Positions 33,855 to 45,592 of a stretch of DNA of 64,000 nucleotides are shown in pieces. Source of the stretch: Ananas comosus (taxonomy: Eukaryota; Streptophyta; Magnoliopsida; Poales; Bromeliaceae); NCBI RefSeq assembly GCF_001540865.1, contig NC_033629.1:10289873-10353872 (forward strand), written 5' to 3'. Position 1 is the stretch's first letter; each line of letters starts with the position of its first letter. Made by a program: the position numbers and the translations under genes. The notes under the pieces were generated by a model, which saw only the letters and a program-made list of their open reading frames with translations, did no database searches and had not been told where the DNA came from.

Positions 33855-33926
33855 ATTATCTTGTTTGAATCTATTCTTCCGCTCCACGTTCTTACTCTTC
33901 GGCTCCTTCTGACCGCTGGGATCAGG
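33855..33926 (-). CDS. Candidate internal exon (72 nt), lysine-rich
   Basis: Minus strand: TTTCAACAG acceptor, 72 nt open in phase 0, and a consensus GTAAGT donor. It encodes PDPSGQKEPKSKNVERKNRF and KQDN. GC content is well above its flanks, as expected for an exon. I do not recognise the protein. Joining it in phase to the exon at 32788 gives a stop after a few codons, so the transcript structure is unresolved. The GC-rich block at 34880-35045 could be its leader. Confidence 0.4.
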
Positions 33927-34859
33927 CTGTTGAAAGGTAACGATAAACACCGTTATTTGTTAAACTGCTAACAACTGCATCCTAACTTTTCCACACGCAT
34001 TTAGCAGCAAATCATAATGAGGCAGGTAAGATCCAAATTATGAGAACCAATGAAAAGATGAGCGAAACTAATCAGACTGTGGCTAACACAGAATTTAACA
34101 AGACATTGAAAAAGGAGATGAAAAGTTAGAAGCTACTTTCCCCCACGATTACCGGCGGTAACTACTCACATCCTCCAATTCATACAACTCCAAAGCAGGA
34201 GCACGTCACTTATACTAGGAGAATTTTATTTAGAAGTTTGTTCAACATATCATATCCAGTCTTTGTAAGTCATTTTTTTAGGAATTAGATAAATCACACT
34301 ATGTAAAATATAATGTCCTACCAAATCATAGAGAGCAAAAATCAAATTTCTAACTTTTGGTCACAAGAAAAGGAAAAAAAAAAAAAAAGTCCTCACATGA
34401 AGCATGGTATCAAAGAATGACTCATTTCAACATCCAAACAAAGCCGGAAAAATAATATTTCTCACGCGCAACTACAATGCCATATACTACCCTCATCTCC
34501 GAACCCTAAACCCAATTCGATGAGTTTTTCGACACGCTTTACGACGGAACTCGCAGTAGCTTTCTCTCGGTGGAGCAGAATGATCACTCTACCTATTTAC
34601 AACACTTCAAAGTTTCGATCTCGGGGATTCAGATTCAAGGTGCTCAAACAATTTCAGGAAAAGACCAGTGAAACAGGATGCATGAGCTGCTATAACAAAT
34701 AAAAGCGTCGAACTAGCACATTTCGTTAATAATCTTGTTTGGCTGCACCTAAACAAGATCATTAGCCACAGCGAACGAAACAACCACATGAAATCATCAT
34801 CTAAGTTTCTAAATTACTTCAGTGAATAAATTGATTCATGCATGAATTAGAGAGATTTG

Positions 34860-35050
34860 TGCAACAGAGATAAAGAGAGAGAGAGGAGGTGAAGGGGAGG
34901 AGGGCCTTTCTCTTGTGTGGAGATCGGCGACGAAGGGGTCACCGGCGAGGAGAACGATAGTGACAAGGTCGCCGGAGAGGCGATCGGCGGCAAGCGGCTT
35001 GCCGGCGAGGAGATCGGCCGTGACCGGCTCTCAGCGGCGAGGATAATACG
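34860..35050 (-). other. GC-rich block, possible promoter-proximal leader of a minus-strand transcript
   Basis: A CpG-rich stretch of GGCGAGGAGATCGGC-type motifs with an adjoining (GA)n run at 34871. On the minus strand it reads as a CT-rich leader typical of plant 5' UTRs. No in-frame ATG leads into a long frame, so coding status is open. Confidence 0.35.
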
Positions 35051-35149
35051 AGTGAACCCTTATTAATTTAAACATGAAATGCCGTAAGCAAAAGTAGACT
35101 CTGAGTCCACACAAAAATAAAATTTATTAATTAAAAACATATCAGAGCA

Positions 35150-35375
35150 TGTATAGATCTTTGTTACTACCTAACCCTCCAACATGGTTAACATACATTC
35201 CCCATGCAACTTTATTAGCATATATTCCCCATGCAACTTTATTAACATATAATATATACACATTACACACACATGCATATACGTGTATATATATATATAT
35301 AAAAATACACACACACTGCACTCTAAAGGGACTTATTTCTCCTCGATCTGCTGCCGTTCCTCCCGCCTTCCTCCT
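35150..35375. repeat. Short repeats and (TA)n microsatellite beside the small gene
   Basis: ATATTCCCCATGCAACTTTA occurs twice in direct repeat (about 35195 and 35221). A TATATATATATATA run lies near 35287. The region past 35340 is probably the 3' UTR of the minus-strand small gene. Confidence 0.6.
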
Positions 35376-35552
35376 CTACTGTTGCGCCGCCGCGCCGCCC
35401 CAGCCGCCGCCGTTCCCGCCGCGGGCTTCCTGCCCACGCTTCCAGCACCAGTAGATGAGCATTCCCGCTCCAGCCATGAAAATCAGGCCGCCCACGACCA
35501 TCCCCACGAAGGAAACTTCGGAGATTCCAAAGCCATAAGGACCGTCTGCCAT
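35376..35552 (-). CDS. Small single-pass membrane protein, 58 residues, function unknown
   Basis: The frame opens at an ATG (35552) and ends at TAG (35376-35378). Residues 1-14 are polar (MADGPYGFGISEVS). Residues 15-35 form one hydrophobic segment (FVGMVVGGLIFMAGAGMLIYW), followed by a basic stop-transfer CWKRG and a glycine-rich tail ending GGWGGAAAQQ. The layout suggests a type III or tail-type membrane protein with a short cytosolic tail. GC content is high across the frame and falls sharply outside it, and a TATA box lies 72 nt upstream. I do not recognise the family. The high coding-like GC and core promoter argue against a chance ORF. It is below usual ORF length cut-offs and easily missed. 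Confidence 0.68.
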   Translation of the reverse strand: MADGPYGFGISEVSFVGMVVGGLIFMAGAGMLIYWCWKRGQEARGGNGGGWGGAAAQQ

Positions 35553-35623
35553 TGGTGCAAAGAGGTGTAGTGGTGCAAATTAAAGAGTAGTGGTGCTGCA
35601 AATAATTAACTGAAGAGATCTTC

Positions 35624-35631
35624 ATTTTATA
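35624..35631 (-). promoter_or_regulatory. TATA box for the 58-residue gene
   Basis: CCCCCCTATAAAATGAAG on the minus strand puts TATAAAAT 72 nt before the ATG, implying a leader of roughly 40 nt. Confidence 0.6.
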
Positions 35632-35659
35632 GGGGGGAGAAACGTATGATGCTACGCAA

Positions 35660-36420
35660 ATTAACTCCCAATACAGGTCGATATAGTATTACTTAATGCC
35701 AACTCAAGGATAGGTAGTGGGATGCACGGTAGCAAGCTACTCATTTCTCAAGAAAAGATAGGTGGGATGCAGGAGTCCACTTAATTACCAAAGTCCGGAA
35801 TAATGTTACTAGAACTAGAATAATGTTACAATTAAGTATCTAGTCTAGTATAGATATAACCACACGCTATCATCTAGTGCGCGGAGCTAGCTAATCTGCA
35901 AAATTCAACCCGATCAAACAAATCAATTCAAACCATTCTAATTGATTATGTGATAAAAGCCATCTTCAGAATCCATTATTTGAACCAATAAACCAAACTG
36001 GAGACCAAAACAAAACTATAGTTAATTTGGTTTGGTTTGTTTTGTTTTTCATCACCATTGATTTAACTTCAATTTGACTTTCTTAAGCTAATTTAGAATT
36101 TCTTCAATTCCGATTAACCTCATAAACCGAACCGATCCGAACCAAACTATCTAACATGTGGACCGGAATAGGAACTTTCAGTGACTTATTTTTATGTCTG
36201 TATACTCTACGTACCTTTCTTCTTGTCATTACTAGCAGAGTTCGACATTATCCAAGCCTCAACTGGTTACTCTGCGAGCTTAAACATGAACTTAATTGAG
36301 GATAAATTTTAAAAAAAAGGTTATGCTTTGATATCACGTGAAATAATTAATTATTATAAAAACTTAAGTTGCTAAAGAACAATGTTCAACATTTTATATA
36401 CAACAGTTAGATCAACTTAA
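35660..36420. other. Upstream intergenic sequence
   Basis: No gene seen. Near 36120 a block rich in AACCGAACCGATCCGAACC-like motifs resembles non-autonomous DNA-transposon ends like the one near 53256. Confidence 0.4.
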
Positions 36421-37030
36421 GTGGGTGTTTGGCCTACATTTTGAAAAGTGATTTTGAGTTCAAAAGTAATTTTCGACTCAATGGAGTGTTTGGCGACTTC
36501 ATTTTCAAAATCTAATTCTAATTTTTAGATTCAGTTTTCTAATTTTTTAGATTCAAAATCAGAAACAGCTAAAATCTCCTTCTTGAAATCTAATTCTGGT
36601 TGGTTTTAGACTCAAACTTCAAACTTTTCTTTTAATTTTAGATTCAAAGTTTAATTTTAATTTTAATTTTAATTTTAAATTCCTAATTTGTATTTTTAAA
36701 TTTCAACTTTCAAATTCAAAATTTAGATATTAAATTTCAAATTTTAAATTTTAAATTTTAAATGTCTAATCTCAAATTTTAAATTTTCAATTTTAAATTC
36801 AAATTTTCAATTTTCAAATTTAAAATTTTAGAATTTAAAATTTAAAAATTATAAATTGAAAATTATAAAATTTAATTTTCAAATTATATATTTAAAATTT
36901 TCAAAATTCTACTTTTAAATTTTAAATTTTTATATTTTAATCTTTAAATTTAAATTTTAAATATTCAAATTATAAATATTCAAAATTTTAAATGTTAAAT
37001 TTCAAATTTCAAATTTTAGATCTCACAGCA
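36421..37030. repeat. MITE-like end and AAATTTTAAA low-complexity tract
   Basis: GGGTGTTTGGCCTACATTTT at 36423 is a common MITE-type start, also seen near 9460. It is followed from 36640 to 37020 by sequence almost entirely of A/T in AAATTTTAAATTT permutations. Similar tracts occur at 49494-49860 and 62140-62520. Confidence 0.6.
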
Positions 37031-37925
37031 TCCAATCTCATATTCCTGCAAGTTGAAATAGGTTGAAAATTATGTTGTTCGTTTTATTATTATTATTATT
37101 ATTTTCAATAATCTGCAATGGTACTAACTCTTCAGTTGTCAAATTTATACCATTCATATTCTTTCCAAACACAGATGTTAAGAAGCCTTCGTGCATCTGG
37201 TCTGGGCCGGTTTCATCAAATCTCATATCTAGTCAGGCCAGTCAAATGTCATATCTAGTCAGGCCAGGTTTGGCACCGTCAGATTGAACTCCTCCAACCG
37301 ACCGCCTGCAGCAAAAGAATATTCTTGAAGCCTCACCGGAAAGTGGGGGAAAGCACATAGCAATATGCTTCCACGACGCTTGCTCTGCGACGAACAGTAG
37401 TGGACTTATGAACTTCAACACCAACCAACCTAATAGTCTTTCGAGTTACAGGAATCCAAAGGCTAAAGACTAGCGAAAACAAGATTTTGCTTTTACTGCA
37501 ACCTGAGCATTCTGAAGAACACAAGATCACAACTTTTCACTGCTTTCTTGATAGCACGCGAGCTGGTAAACGCTGCAGAAATCTGAAATCAAAGTAATAA
37601 TACAAAGGAAGAACCAGTCACTTTGACAGTTCAAGAATTTCTATGTTTTCATACTCACATAACATTCAAAGTTATGAACATATGACCATAGCAAAGAGAC
37701 AGACTCGATGCAGCATCGCCTCTGCCCAAAGACTTAATGCGGTGGATGCGTCCTTTGATCCATTTCATCAAATCGGCATAGAAAGTGAAGTTCAGTAGAA
37801 GCAAAGACAACAATACATAAAGCTTGCTACTGCCGATCGAAAGGAGAATGCCCATTGTTAGACAAAGAACAAGAGAATTTCAACAGAGATCTAAACAAAA
37901 AATAAATAAAAAAAAAAAGCTGCGT
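37031..37925 (-). other. Region 3' of the sterol methyl-oxidase gene, partly 3' UTR
   Basis: Directly after the TAG at 37926 the minus strand reads AT-rich UTR-like sequence. Farther on, moderate-GC sequence contains a 66-codon frame (37855-37655, hydrophobic start MGILLSIGSSKLYVLLSLL) and a (TTA)n microsatellite near 37088. The frame may be a chance ORF within the UTR or a small neighbouring transcript. No family recognised. Confidence 0.35.
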
Positions 37926-40900
37926 CTATGCCGACTTCTGATTATGGTTAACGCCATTTAATTCACCATTTTGACCACTTGTTCTCCACTGTTCCCTCAT
38001 CTATTCAAATGAAATTCAAAAAGAAAGGTCAAAAGTAATAAAGCAGAAGTAAAACAGGAACAAATACTAAATAAATGCAATTTTGAGTGAGTGGAACTCT
38101 CTAAGTAGAAACATACATCATCAGGGTAAAGCTCATAAAAATTCACTATACACGACAAAGGGCATACTAGGTCCTGTTGGAATTTCGAACTTCTGCAAAA
38201 GTTTTGCTTAAATAAGCTTTTTGGCGAAACATGAAGAGTTTATTTCTTAAAATTCCCTTAATAAGTTCCTATTGCAGCAGAAATAGAAGGTTCAAATTTA
38301 AGCTTCTGTTTTTGAAACTTATGGGCTTATTATAGCTTCCTCCACAGCAGAACTCTAGATTTTGTTGTTTCCTAAATGCTGGCTGCTGCTTCAGGAAGTA
38401 GCTTTGCTAAAGCAGGGCCAAACAAGCACAAGACATTAGATGTGAAGCACGTAATTCTCAGGCAAAGAAACAGGATATTCAGGAATATAAGGACACCAAG
38501 AAATGCACAATTACCTTTGCTAAGTGTTCCTTATGGTATCTGTAGCCCTGAGTTGATTAAGAAAAGTTGCATTAGCTTTTGTTGCCACTCACTTCTGGTA
38601 AAAGGCAAAAAAAAAAAAAAAAGAATAAAAGATATCTCCAATATACCTTGTCCGTTCCGTAGATGTAGTCGCAGTATGTGAACACGGAAGCAAAGTTACT
38701 TTGGCTCTGTCCTCCTACATAGTGATGATAATCATGGTACTCCGCTCCCCCATAGAAAGGAATGTACTTTGTTGGACTAAGTGGAAAGTCATATCTGTTG
38801 AGAAACCAACATATTATGACATGATTCCTGAAGCAAAAATTGTTTGTTTCTTTTCCAACACAATATAGTATAGAACCCAATATACAGAAGATATTCCATC
38901 ACAATTATTCCCTTTACCAGACTAAAATTTATTCTGGAGTCTAGTCATATTATGATTTAGACTAACTGTATCTTGTATTTGTATGAATTTTCTAACTCCT
39001 CACCATACTTTTCCAGCAGTAGTTTAGAGGAGTTTTGGTAGACACGATAAAACTTGTTTGAAAGAAATAAACCAAGGATTGGCATCCCACTTACTGTGAC
39101 GTACTACGATGTTCAAATAAAGGTCCCATCACTTTTACTGCTTAACTAGAAATTGTTTAACGACTGTTAATGATAGCAAAAGTCCTACCATAGGAATAAT
39201 GTTGTAGAAACTAATGGCTTTAGGATGGATACTTTTTATCATTGTATGTACAGTATACAGAATTAGTATTATGATGTATAGAGCTAAGAGACAGCCAAAG
39301 TTGATTGTTACGATATATTGAAATGATCATCTCTATTACTATAGGTTCATGGTACAACTACTAAAGAAGAAAACACTTTTTTTAGTCCCTAAATAAAGGA
39401 AAATTCACATATGATACATGAAAAATCTGCACATCGTTTATGGTTTAGAATGTGGGACCACGATAGGAAATCCAAGTGCAGCTAAGATAAGAATGTGTGC
39501 CAAAATAAGATAAGAAAAATATTCAATTATACTGGTAATAAGATGTGAAAAATTTTTCAGAAGATGGTGTGAACATGTCAAGTGGAGAACCTGTTCTCAT
39601 CAGTAAGAATTGATATAATATGTGAAATATGTGAAACAATCAAAGAGAAGATGCAGGAAGGCAGCTGAAAAATTAAAATAAAGATACAATGCCATTTTAT
39701 GAACAAAGGGCATCAGACAGATACTTAATGACAAAAAATCTACTTAATGCTGAGCAAGAGAGACTTCTAATAGTACTTTGGAAATACCAAGAGACTCTGG
39801 CAGATGATCATGGTTTAAGTTTTCTGCTACCGTTCCCATGAGTAATATGTGAATATTAAGAGAGAGTCTATTTCTTAGAAGTAAACATTTCATCAATTTC
39901 TCATACTCTCACTTTTCAGCCTCTAACAAACCAACTTCCTACCTGAACTTTTGTAATTTCAAATACACTTTAGAAGTTGCTAATGATGTATAAATGAAAG
40001 TTCATTGTTCTGAACTTCAGTTTTGCAAGAAAGAATAAATTATTTTATATAATGTCCAGTCTGCCATTTGGGGTGCCAAAACCAATTTGATGTGCTTAGC
40101 AACTGGACAAGGAGATCTGCTAGTGCAAACAAAGCATAAGAAACAGAACACATATCCCAAGCGAGATTAGCTTATGGTAAAACATTGGGCACTCGACGCC
40201 TAATAGCATTTGTTTCTGTTTTTTTTTTTTTAACAATTACTGATAAGTGAATGAAGTAGATGCATTTACACTCATAGAATTCCTTAATTCATTACTGCGA
40301 ATCAAGGAGAATCAAAATGGCAACTAATAAACAGATTGTTCACACCCAGATAACATATAAAGATCTCATGCAACAGAATCAAGAATCAATGAAATCCGGA
40401 ATTAGTGCTTGTAAATGGGGAACTACATACCCGCTGTGTGTGTCGATGGCCTCGGCCTGGCGGAGGATGATCCAGAGCCAGAAGGTGACCATGTGGCAGG
40501 GGGCAATGGCGGGCCCCACGAAGGATGGGATCCCTAAAATAAGCACCTCCGCCCAGTGCGCGTATGGCGCAGCAAAACCAATTGGCGCCGTAAACTCGTG
40601 GTGGACGCGGTGGATCTTCTCATACCCCCATTTCCCGTGCAATAGCCGATGAATCCAGTAATTCCCATAGTCTTCTATCAAGAAGTACACCACAAGCTGC
40701 GCCACCATCTCCCCTGCCGTCGGCAGAGGCAGCCCTGTCCTGATCCCTACCAACTGCGCCACCCAAATTACATGCACATCAACACGGTGAGGCGAAAGAG
40801 TGAATCAAATAGACTAATAAGTAGTGAAAGTAATGATTTTGCTCTATCCTGAATAATAATAGACATTATAACTTATTGGAATAAAATGTGACAAATTAAC

Positions 40901-41733
40901 CAACTAACAAATCTACTTGGTTTCTACAACATCCTATTGTTGCATCAAAACATACAAAATGGTTCAATATATGAGAAATTAGCTTATTCGTGAATGCACA
41001 TCGATCAAGGGTTTGAGACTTCAACATTAGCGTAAGAGAAAAGTTGGAGGGATATAACTTAGGAACAGAAAACAAATATAAGTGATTCATCATCTCTTTT
41101 CAAAATCCAAAGAGCAAAATCCAATCTCACTCCAAACAAAAAATTTCACTTCTAATTAAACTCGGCTAAATCCTGTTACTTCAAACGATCGAATCTACGG
41201 TACTACTCATTTCCGGACGAAACAAAAATTTCAAATTTTAAATAGAATTCGCCGGAAACTGACTTCTCCGAAATCAATCCAAATCAACGGAAATCAACAC
41301 AAATGGCGAACTAATTCGCATCAACGACAACAACGACGAGATGAAGATCGTCGGATCGAGATCGCATCGATGTGGATCGTTGGAGGGAGGGATTCGAGAG
41401 CACCTTGATGGTGGGGTAGGAGACGAGTTGGAGGGGCCCGACGACGAGGATGAAGACGCGCATCACGTCCCAGTAGCACTTGGCGAAGGAGGCGGCGGAG
41501 AGGCGGGTCTTGGGCTGGAGCTTGTAGGCGTCAATGGCGGAGGGGAGGCGGAGCTCGAGGAGGGCCAGGGGGAGGGGGGCCAGGGTGAAGATGACGAGGA
41601 GGAAGAGGACGTTGTGGTAGTAGAGGAGGGGGTCGGGGACGCGCGCGGAGTAGCGGAACCAGAGCGACTCCGCCGCGGTGAGGTTGCGCCCCAGCGCGGC
41701 CGCGGCCTCTGCGGCGGTGGCGTAGGGGAGCAT
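37926..41733 (-). CDS. SMO1: C-4 methylsterol monooxygenase, SMO1 type
   Basis: Five minus-strand exons with GT/AG borders: 41733-41404, 40753-40431, 38794-38647, 38547-38515 and 38000-37926. They give 909 nt and 302 residues, the usual size. The enzyme is a di-iron ER membrane oxidase that, with NADH and cytochrome b5, starts removal of C-4 methyls from sterols; SMO1 enzymes prefer 4,4-dimethyl substrates. The fatty-acid-hydroxylase fold has three histidine boxes: HRLLH (145-149), HRVHH (158-162) and HDYHH (238-242). Hydrophobic segments lie near 41-60, 93-106 and 180-208. Other family blocks are MLPYAT at the start, VGPLQLVSYP, GYEKIHRVHH, GFAAPYAHWAEVL, PTKYIPFYGGAEYHDYHH and FTYCDYIYGTDKGYRY. 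The ATG at 41733 is chosen because it matches the family start; the frame extends 5' without another ATG. Exon 1 is strongly GC-rich. The SMO1 rather than SMO2 call is by recalled similarity. No lesions seen. Confidence 0.95.
38165..38432. mobile_element. MITE in the last intron of SMO1
   Basis: TAGGTCCTGTTGGAATTTCG at the left and AAAGCAGGGCCAAACAAGC at the right form an imperfect inverted pair. The interior has AAGCTT/AGCTTC repeats. The GGTCCTGTTTGG-type end suits a small hAT-like MITE. It lies between exons 4 and 5. Confidence 0.55.
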
Positions 41734-41852
41734 CGGGGGCTCGCCGGAGCTCGAGCTCACGGGCGGCGGAGGGGAATGGGGGAGGAAGGAGAAGGATATT
41801 TTGCGGAGAGGCCCCTGGATTGTGGGAGAATTGCGGGGAGGGGGCTAGTGCT

Positions 41853-41860
41853 TTTTATGG
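41853..41860 (-). promoter_or_regulatory. TATA-like box of SMO1
   Basis: CCATAAAAAG on the minus strand lies about 120 nt before the ATG (41733), within a pyrimidine-rich GC leader region. Inferred core promoter. Confidence 0.45.
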
Positions 41861-41899
41861 AAAGGTGGTGGTTGTGGCCGTCATTTTAAATCGGAGGTG

Positions 41900-42548
41900 G
41901 TGGCATCGTCCATAGAGCCAGAGCGGAAAAATTTTTGCCTAAACCCGGTCCATCATGGACCGGTCCTTTTTTTTTTGGGCAAAAATGTACAGAATTTGCC
42001 TAATTATTTCCTTTTTTATCCCACTATATTATAATTAAACATTTTAACCTTACTGTCTAATCTTTTATTAGTTTATTTAATTCTAGTCATTTTATATAGT
42101 GCTTTCTTTAACTACCTTGATTAGCATATTTTATATAATTTGTGCATCAGAGACTAAATCACTTTTTTCTCTGTACCAATTAACTACGCTGTAAAATTTT
42201 CATAAGCCGAGTGCGGTCCATAACATCCAAAAAATCTATATGTAAAAAAAATTAGAATAATTAATTAATAAGCACCCTAATGATTTAGCCCATTTATTAT
42301 CGAAAAACTTATTCTTTCCTTTAACTATACCAAATCTTTGGTTTAACAAGATGATAAAATGTTCCACCTTGCAAACTACAAAAGTAGCAAAATAATATTA
42401 ATTTGTCATATCGCATTGTAATAAAATAAAATTAAATTATATTGCAATAAGTTGCAAATTTTTATACCGAAAGATAAAAACACTAAAACGGTCTCGGGCA
42501 CAAGGTCGCTCACTGAAGTTTAATTTCGAAAATCTATTCGTTATTCGA
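41900..42548. other. Intergenic sequence upstream of SMO1
   Basis: AT-rich; TGGACCGGTCC near 41957 is a short palindrome. No gene found. Confidence 0.4.
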
Positions 42549-43086
42549 GTTTCAGTGCTATACTTTTATGAATATAATTATCTTCATAGTCATAAGTTAT
42601 TTTCGATAATAAAACTTCCGAATCGACGATTTATATCGTTGAATATGATTTAAAATATTTAAAACTTCTAAAAATTAAATTTCATAATTTTTGGATTTCA
42701 TTTGCTTTATGATCAAAAGATCTTAAATTTAACAATTTTAACGGCCAATATGGAAGACTTGCTATTTTAACAGTGTAAAAGATTTAGAATTAGTAAAATT
42801 TTTGAAAATTTAATTCTCTATCTAAATAAAGATCAATAACTCTGATCTTAAATTGAAGAATTCGATCATCTATTTCAGGAAGTCATTTAATTTTGACCGT
42901 TCATTTTATGTCCGCTTGATGGACTTTAATATAATTTTAGAAAATTTGCAAAATTTTATTTTTTTAAATATTTTAAATGCTCTAAATTATATTTAATGGT
43001 GTGAAAAATCAATTCGAAATCTCCATCATCAAAAATAACTTATGAGTATGAAGGAATCTATACACATAAAAGATATGGTAGCGCTA
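42549..43086. mobile_element. Foldback MITE (about 540 bp, 75-bp inverted ends)
   Basis: The left arm (GCTATACTTTTATGAATATA ... CATAAGTTATTTTCGAT) pairs with the right arm (ACTTATGAGTATGAAGGAAT ... AAGATATGGTAGC). It is the same end motif (GCTACYATA...CATAAGTT) as the smaller element at 47849. No coding capacity. Confidence 0.7.
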
Positions 43087-44217
43087 CTCTTGTTAGGCAA
43101 CCATTAATAACTTGTCTAGTGTTAAATATTTGGCTTTGAGAACTTAGAAAGTATATTTTAAATTTGTATTGTAAACTCTTTTGTGACGCCCCAACTTTTC
43201 ACGGGGGTCACCTATTCTATGACTACTCTCGTTCTAGTACGCTTAACTCTCTTAACCTTTTAGACCTTACCATCATCTAAAATACTTAAGTTGGGTTAAG
43301 AATTTAGTCATATTATATTTTATAATTAGGACTATCTGGGTCTCACATCTTTAGAATTTAAAAAATATTGTTTAGTTCGGTGTTGACATGGTCATCTAGG
43401 TTCAATCAATCATTAATTGCGAAAAGGATTCTGATATTTTTTTAAATTTTTGCTAGAAATGTGAGAACAAAAATTGAAAAAGAAAGAGATGGGAGGATGC
43501 CTGAGGTATAGTTGAACGACAAGCAAATTATTCTTGCTTATTCGGTATTTCTTTAATCTTCTATTGAGATTCAAAATAAAAATTTTTATATTCAAATTAA
43601 ATTTTAAAATTTGATATAATATAAATTATATCAATTACCAAACTAACTCCATAAAAAAAAAATAATAATAATAATAATAAACTATTTGTTTCGTTCATTA
43701 GAAAAATAAAGAAGAATGTTATAATCGCGTTGACGAAAGCAAAAATTCAACAAAATCTCTGGAAGGTGTTTCTCGAGGAATTCCTATTCCTATACCTGAG
43801 TAAGCAAAAGTGAGTTTTTTAAACAAATTTGGATTAATTGCACCATTAATCTCAATTTTTACTTGATATTTTATTTTGGGCAATCTCAACTTTTACTTGA
43901 TTTTTTTTTCCGGGAAATTCGGTTCATAATCTTTTATCTCTTTCCAATTTTGGTCCCTAAAAATTTCTTTTATATTAGTGACCATTAATTGTAGTAAGTC
44001 CAAATCAAACGTGCTAGTTGAAAATTTTCAAAATGTCAGTATCAAAATTGATGAAGAGATTGTCGGGAAGAAATTATGACCTATATGAATAGATAGATAA
44101 GATATAATTAAAATAAAAAATAAGAGAAAGCTTAGGAACCAAATAGCAAAAAATAAAAAGGCCAAGGACCAAAGTGAAAAATGGGATAGAGGCCAAGGAC
44201 ATACCACCGGCACAATC
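43087..44217. other. AT-rich intergenic sequence
   Basis: Holds an LTR-like TGACGCCCCAACTTTTCACG at 43182 without a partner and an (AAT)n microsatellite at 43660. The open frames are AT-driven and unrecognised. Confidence 0.4.
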
Positions 44218-44226
44218 AATCCTTTA

Positions 44227-44592
44227 TTAAAGACTTTTTTTGCATTTGGCCCCCTAAAAAAATAATTTTCATAAATAATCTTATCAAATTTATAATTATA
44301 ATTTTGGTCCTATTCCTACCACGCAGGCGCCACCAAGCAAGGATGAAAATGCTAAAATAAATTGAATGTAATAATTCATTCACCGTATCTAAACACAGTA
44401 ACATATAAGTATGGAACACGATAAATCATCATTGTGTTTGACCGTATTCAACTTAGCGTCCCTCTCCAGCCAGCTTATGTGGTACTGATGTGACACTTAC
44501 GTGACGGGAATAAAATCAAAATTATAATTATTAATTTAATAGAGCTATTTATAAAAAAAAAAAATTTAAGTGGCCCAAATGCAAAAAAGGCC
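44227..44592. mobile_element. MITE with about 85-bp inverted ends and ATCCTTTA duplications
   Basis: The left end TTTTTTTGCATTTGGCCCCC pairs with GTGGCCCAAATGCAAAAAAG at the right. The inverted homology extends to TAATTATAATTTTGG. ATCCTTTA flanks both sides (44219-44226 and 44593-44600), an 8-9 bp duplication as made by hAT or Mutator-type transposases. Non-coding. Confidence 0.7.
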
Positions 44593-44955
44593 ATCCTTTA
44601 ATTTTTGAGAGGGAGGGTGTTTGAGCCATTTCCGAACTTTGGGAACGTGGGGCATCCGAGAGAAGTTGGTTTGTCGTGTGCAACGGCAGCGCCCGCCGAT
44701 CCGCTGTAGGGGTCGTCGCACGACATTTTCCTGCAGGCCAATGAAATGCAGACGCGTGGATGTCGTCCTCCTTACTTGGAAAAAATTCTCAAATTACTTG
44801 GAAAAAATTCTAGAATGTACAGGTTATATTAGTAACGTGGCATCCCGATCAATCAAATAGATATTTTTGAATTAATCTATCACATCATGATTATAAAAAT
44901 ATTTTTATTGCACTTTTTTTCTAAATAGAAAGACGTGAATAAGTAAATTTTCTTC
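44593..44955. other. Short GC-rich patch in intergenic DNA
   Basis: The 79-codon open frame at 44621-44860 (starting MSHFRTLGTWGIREKL) has no recognised domain. ACTTGGAAAAAATTCT is repeated near 44774 and 44796. Confidence 0.3.
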
Positions 44956-45592
44956 TTAGGGACGAAGGTATGCTGAGGCCCAAGGTGGCCATGATCCCCC
45001 TAAACTTGTTAATATTTGCTTAATGGTCCTTCAAAGTTTTTTTTTTTTGCCGACCATGGATAGCTTTGCCCCCCTAATTTTTTAATATTTACTTAATAAT
45101 ATGGTGCCAATATATATAACTCACTCTTTCATTCTCCTACTCGTATACTCTTTTTATGGGCGAAAATATATTAAAAGTTTCTTGCTTATAAAGTCTTTTG
45201 TAATATATATATCTCTACTCTAAAAATTTTATTTAATAATTTTTTAAATTTTTTATTTATCTTAGGTGAGCTTTTTTATTTGACTAAAGCAAAAATTGTA
45301 CTAAATTTAATAGCTATGTTAATTTTATTTACTAAAAAACTAAAAAATTAGTGTTAGATTTAGTAAAATTTCTAAGTTATTTTAATATAATAATATAAAT
45401 AAAATAATTATAAGTTAAACATCTAAATATAAAAAAAAATAAAGTTCATACTTTTACATTATTTATTTAATTAATAATTTTTTAATAAAAAATTTTTAAT
45501 TAGGAGAAATTTTGTTTATTATTTATTACTAAAGTTTCTATTTAAATATATTTTGAGCCCCCTCAAGATTGAATTCTAGCTTCGTCCCTGGC
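44956..45592. mobile_element. Probable non-autonomous TIR element
   Basis: AGGGACGAAGGTATGCTGAG at the left and GATTGAATTCTAGCTTCGTC followed by CCTGG at the right form imperfect inverted ends (AGGGACGAAG). The interior is AT-rich with no frame. Target duplication not identified. Confidence 0.45.

Noticed and set aside
34520..34702. 60-codon plus frame after an AACCCTAAACCC leader motif
   Set aside because: No recognised domain, no conserved start context beyond the motif, and opposing minus-strand exon candidates nearby; support too weak to annotate.
41341..41889. 182-codon plus-strand frame
   Set aside because: It is antisense to GC-rich exon 1 and the leader of the sterol methyl-oxidase gene, and encodes Gly/Glu/Val low-complexity sequence.
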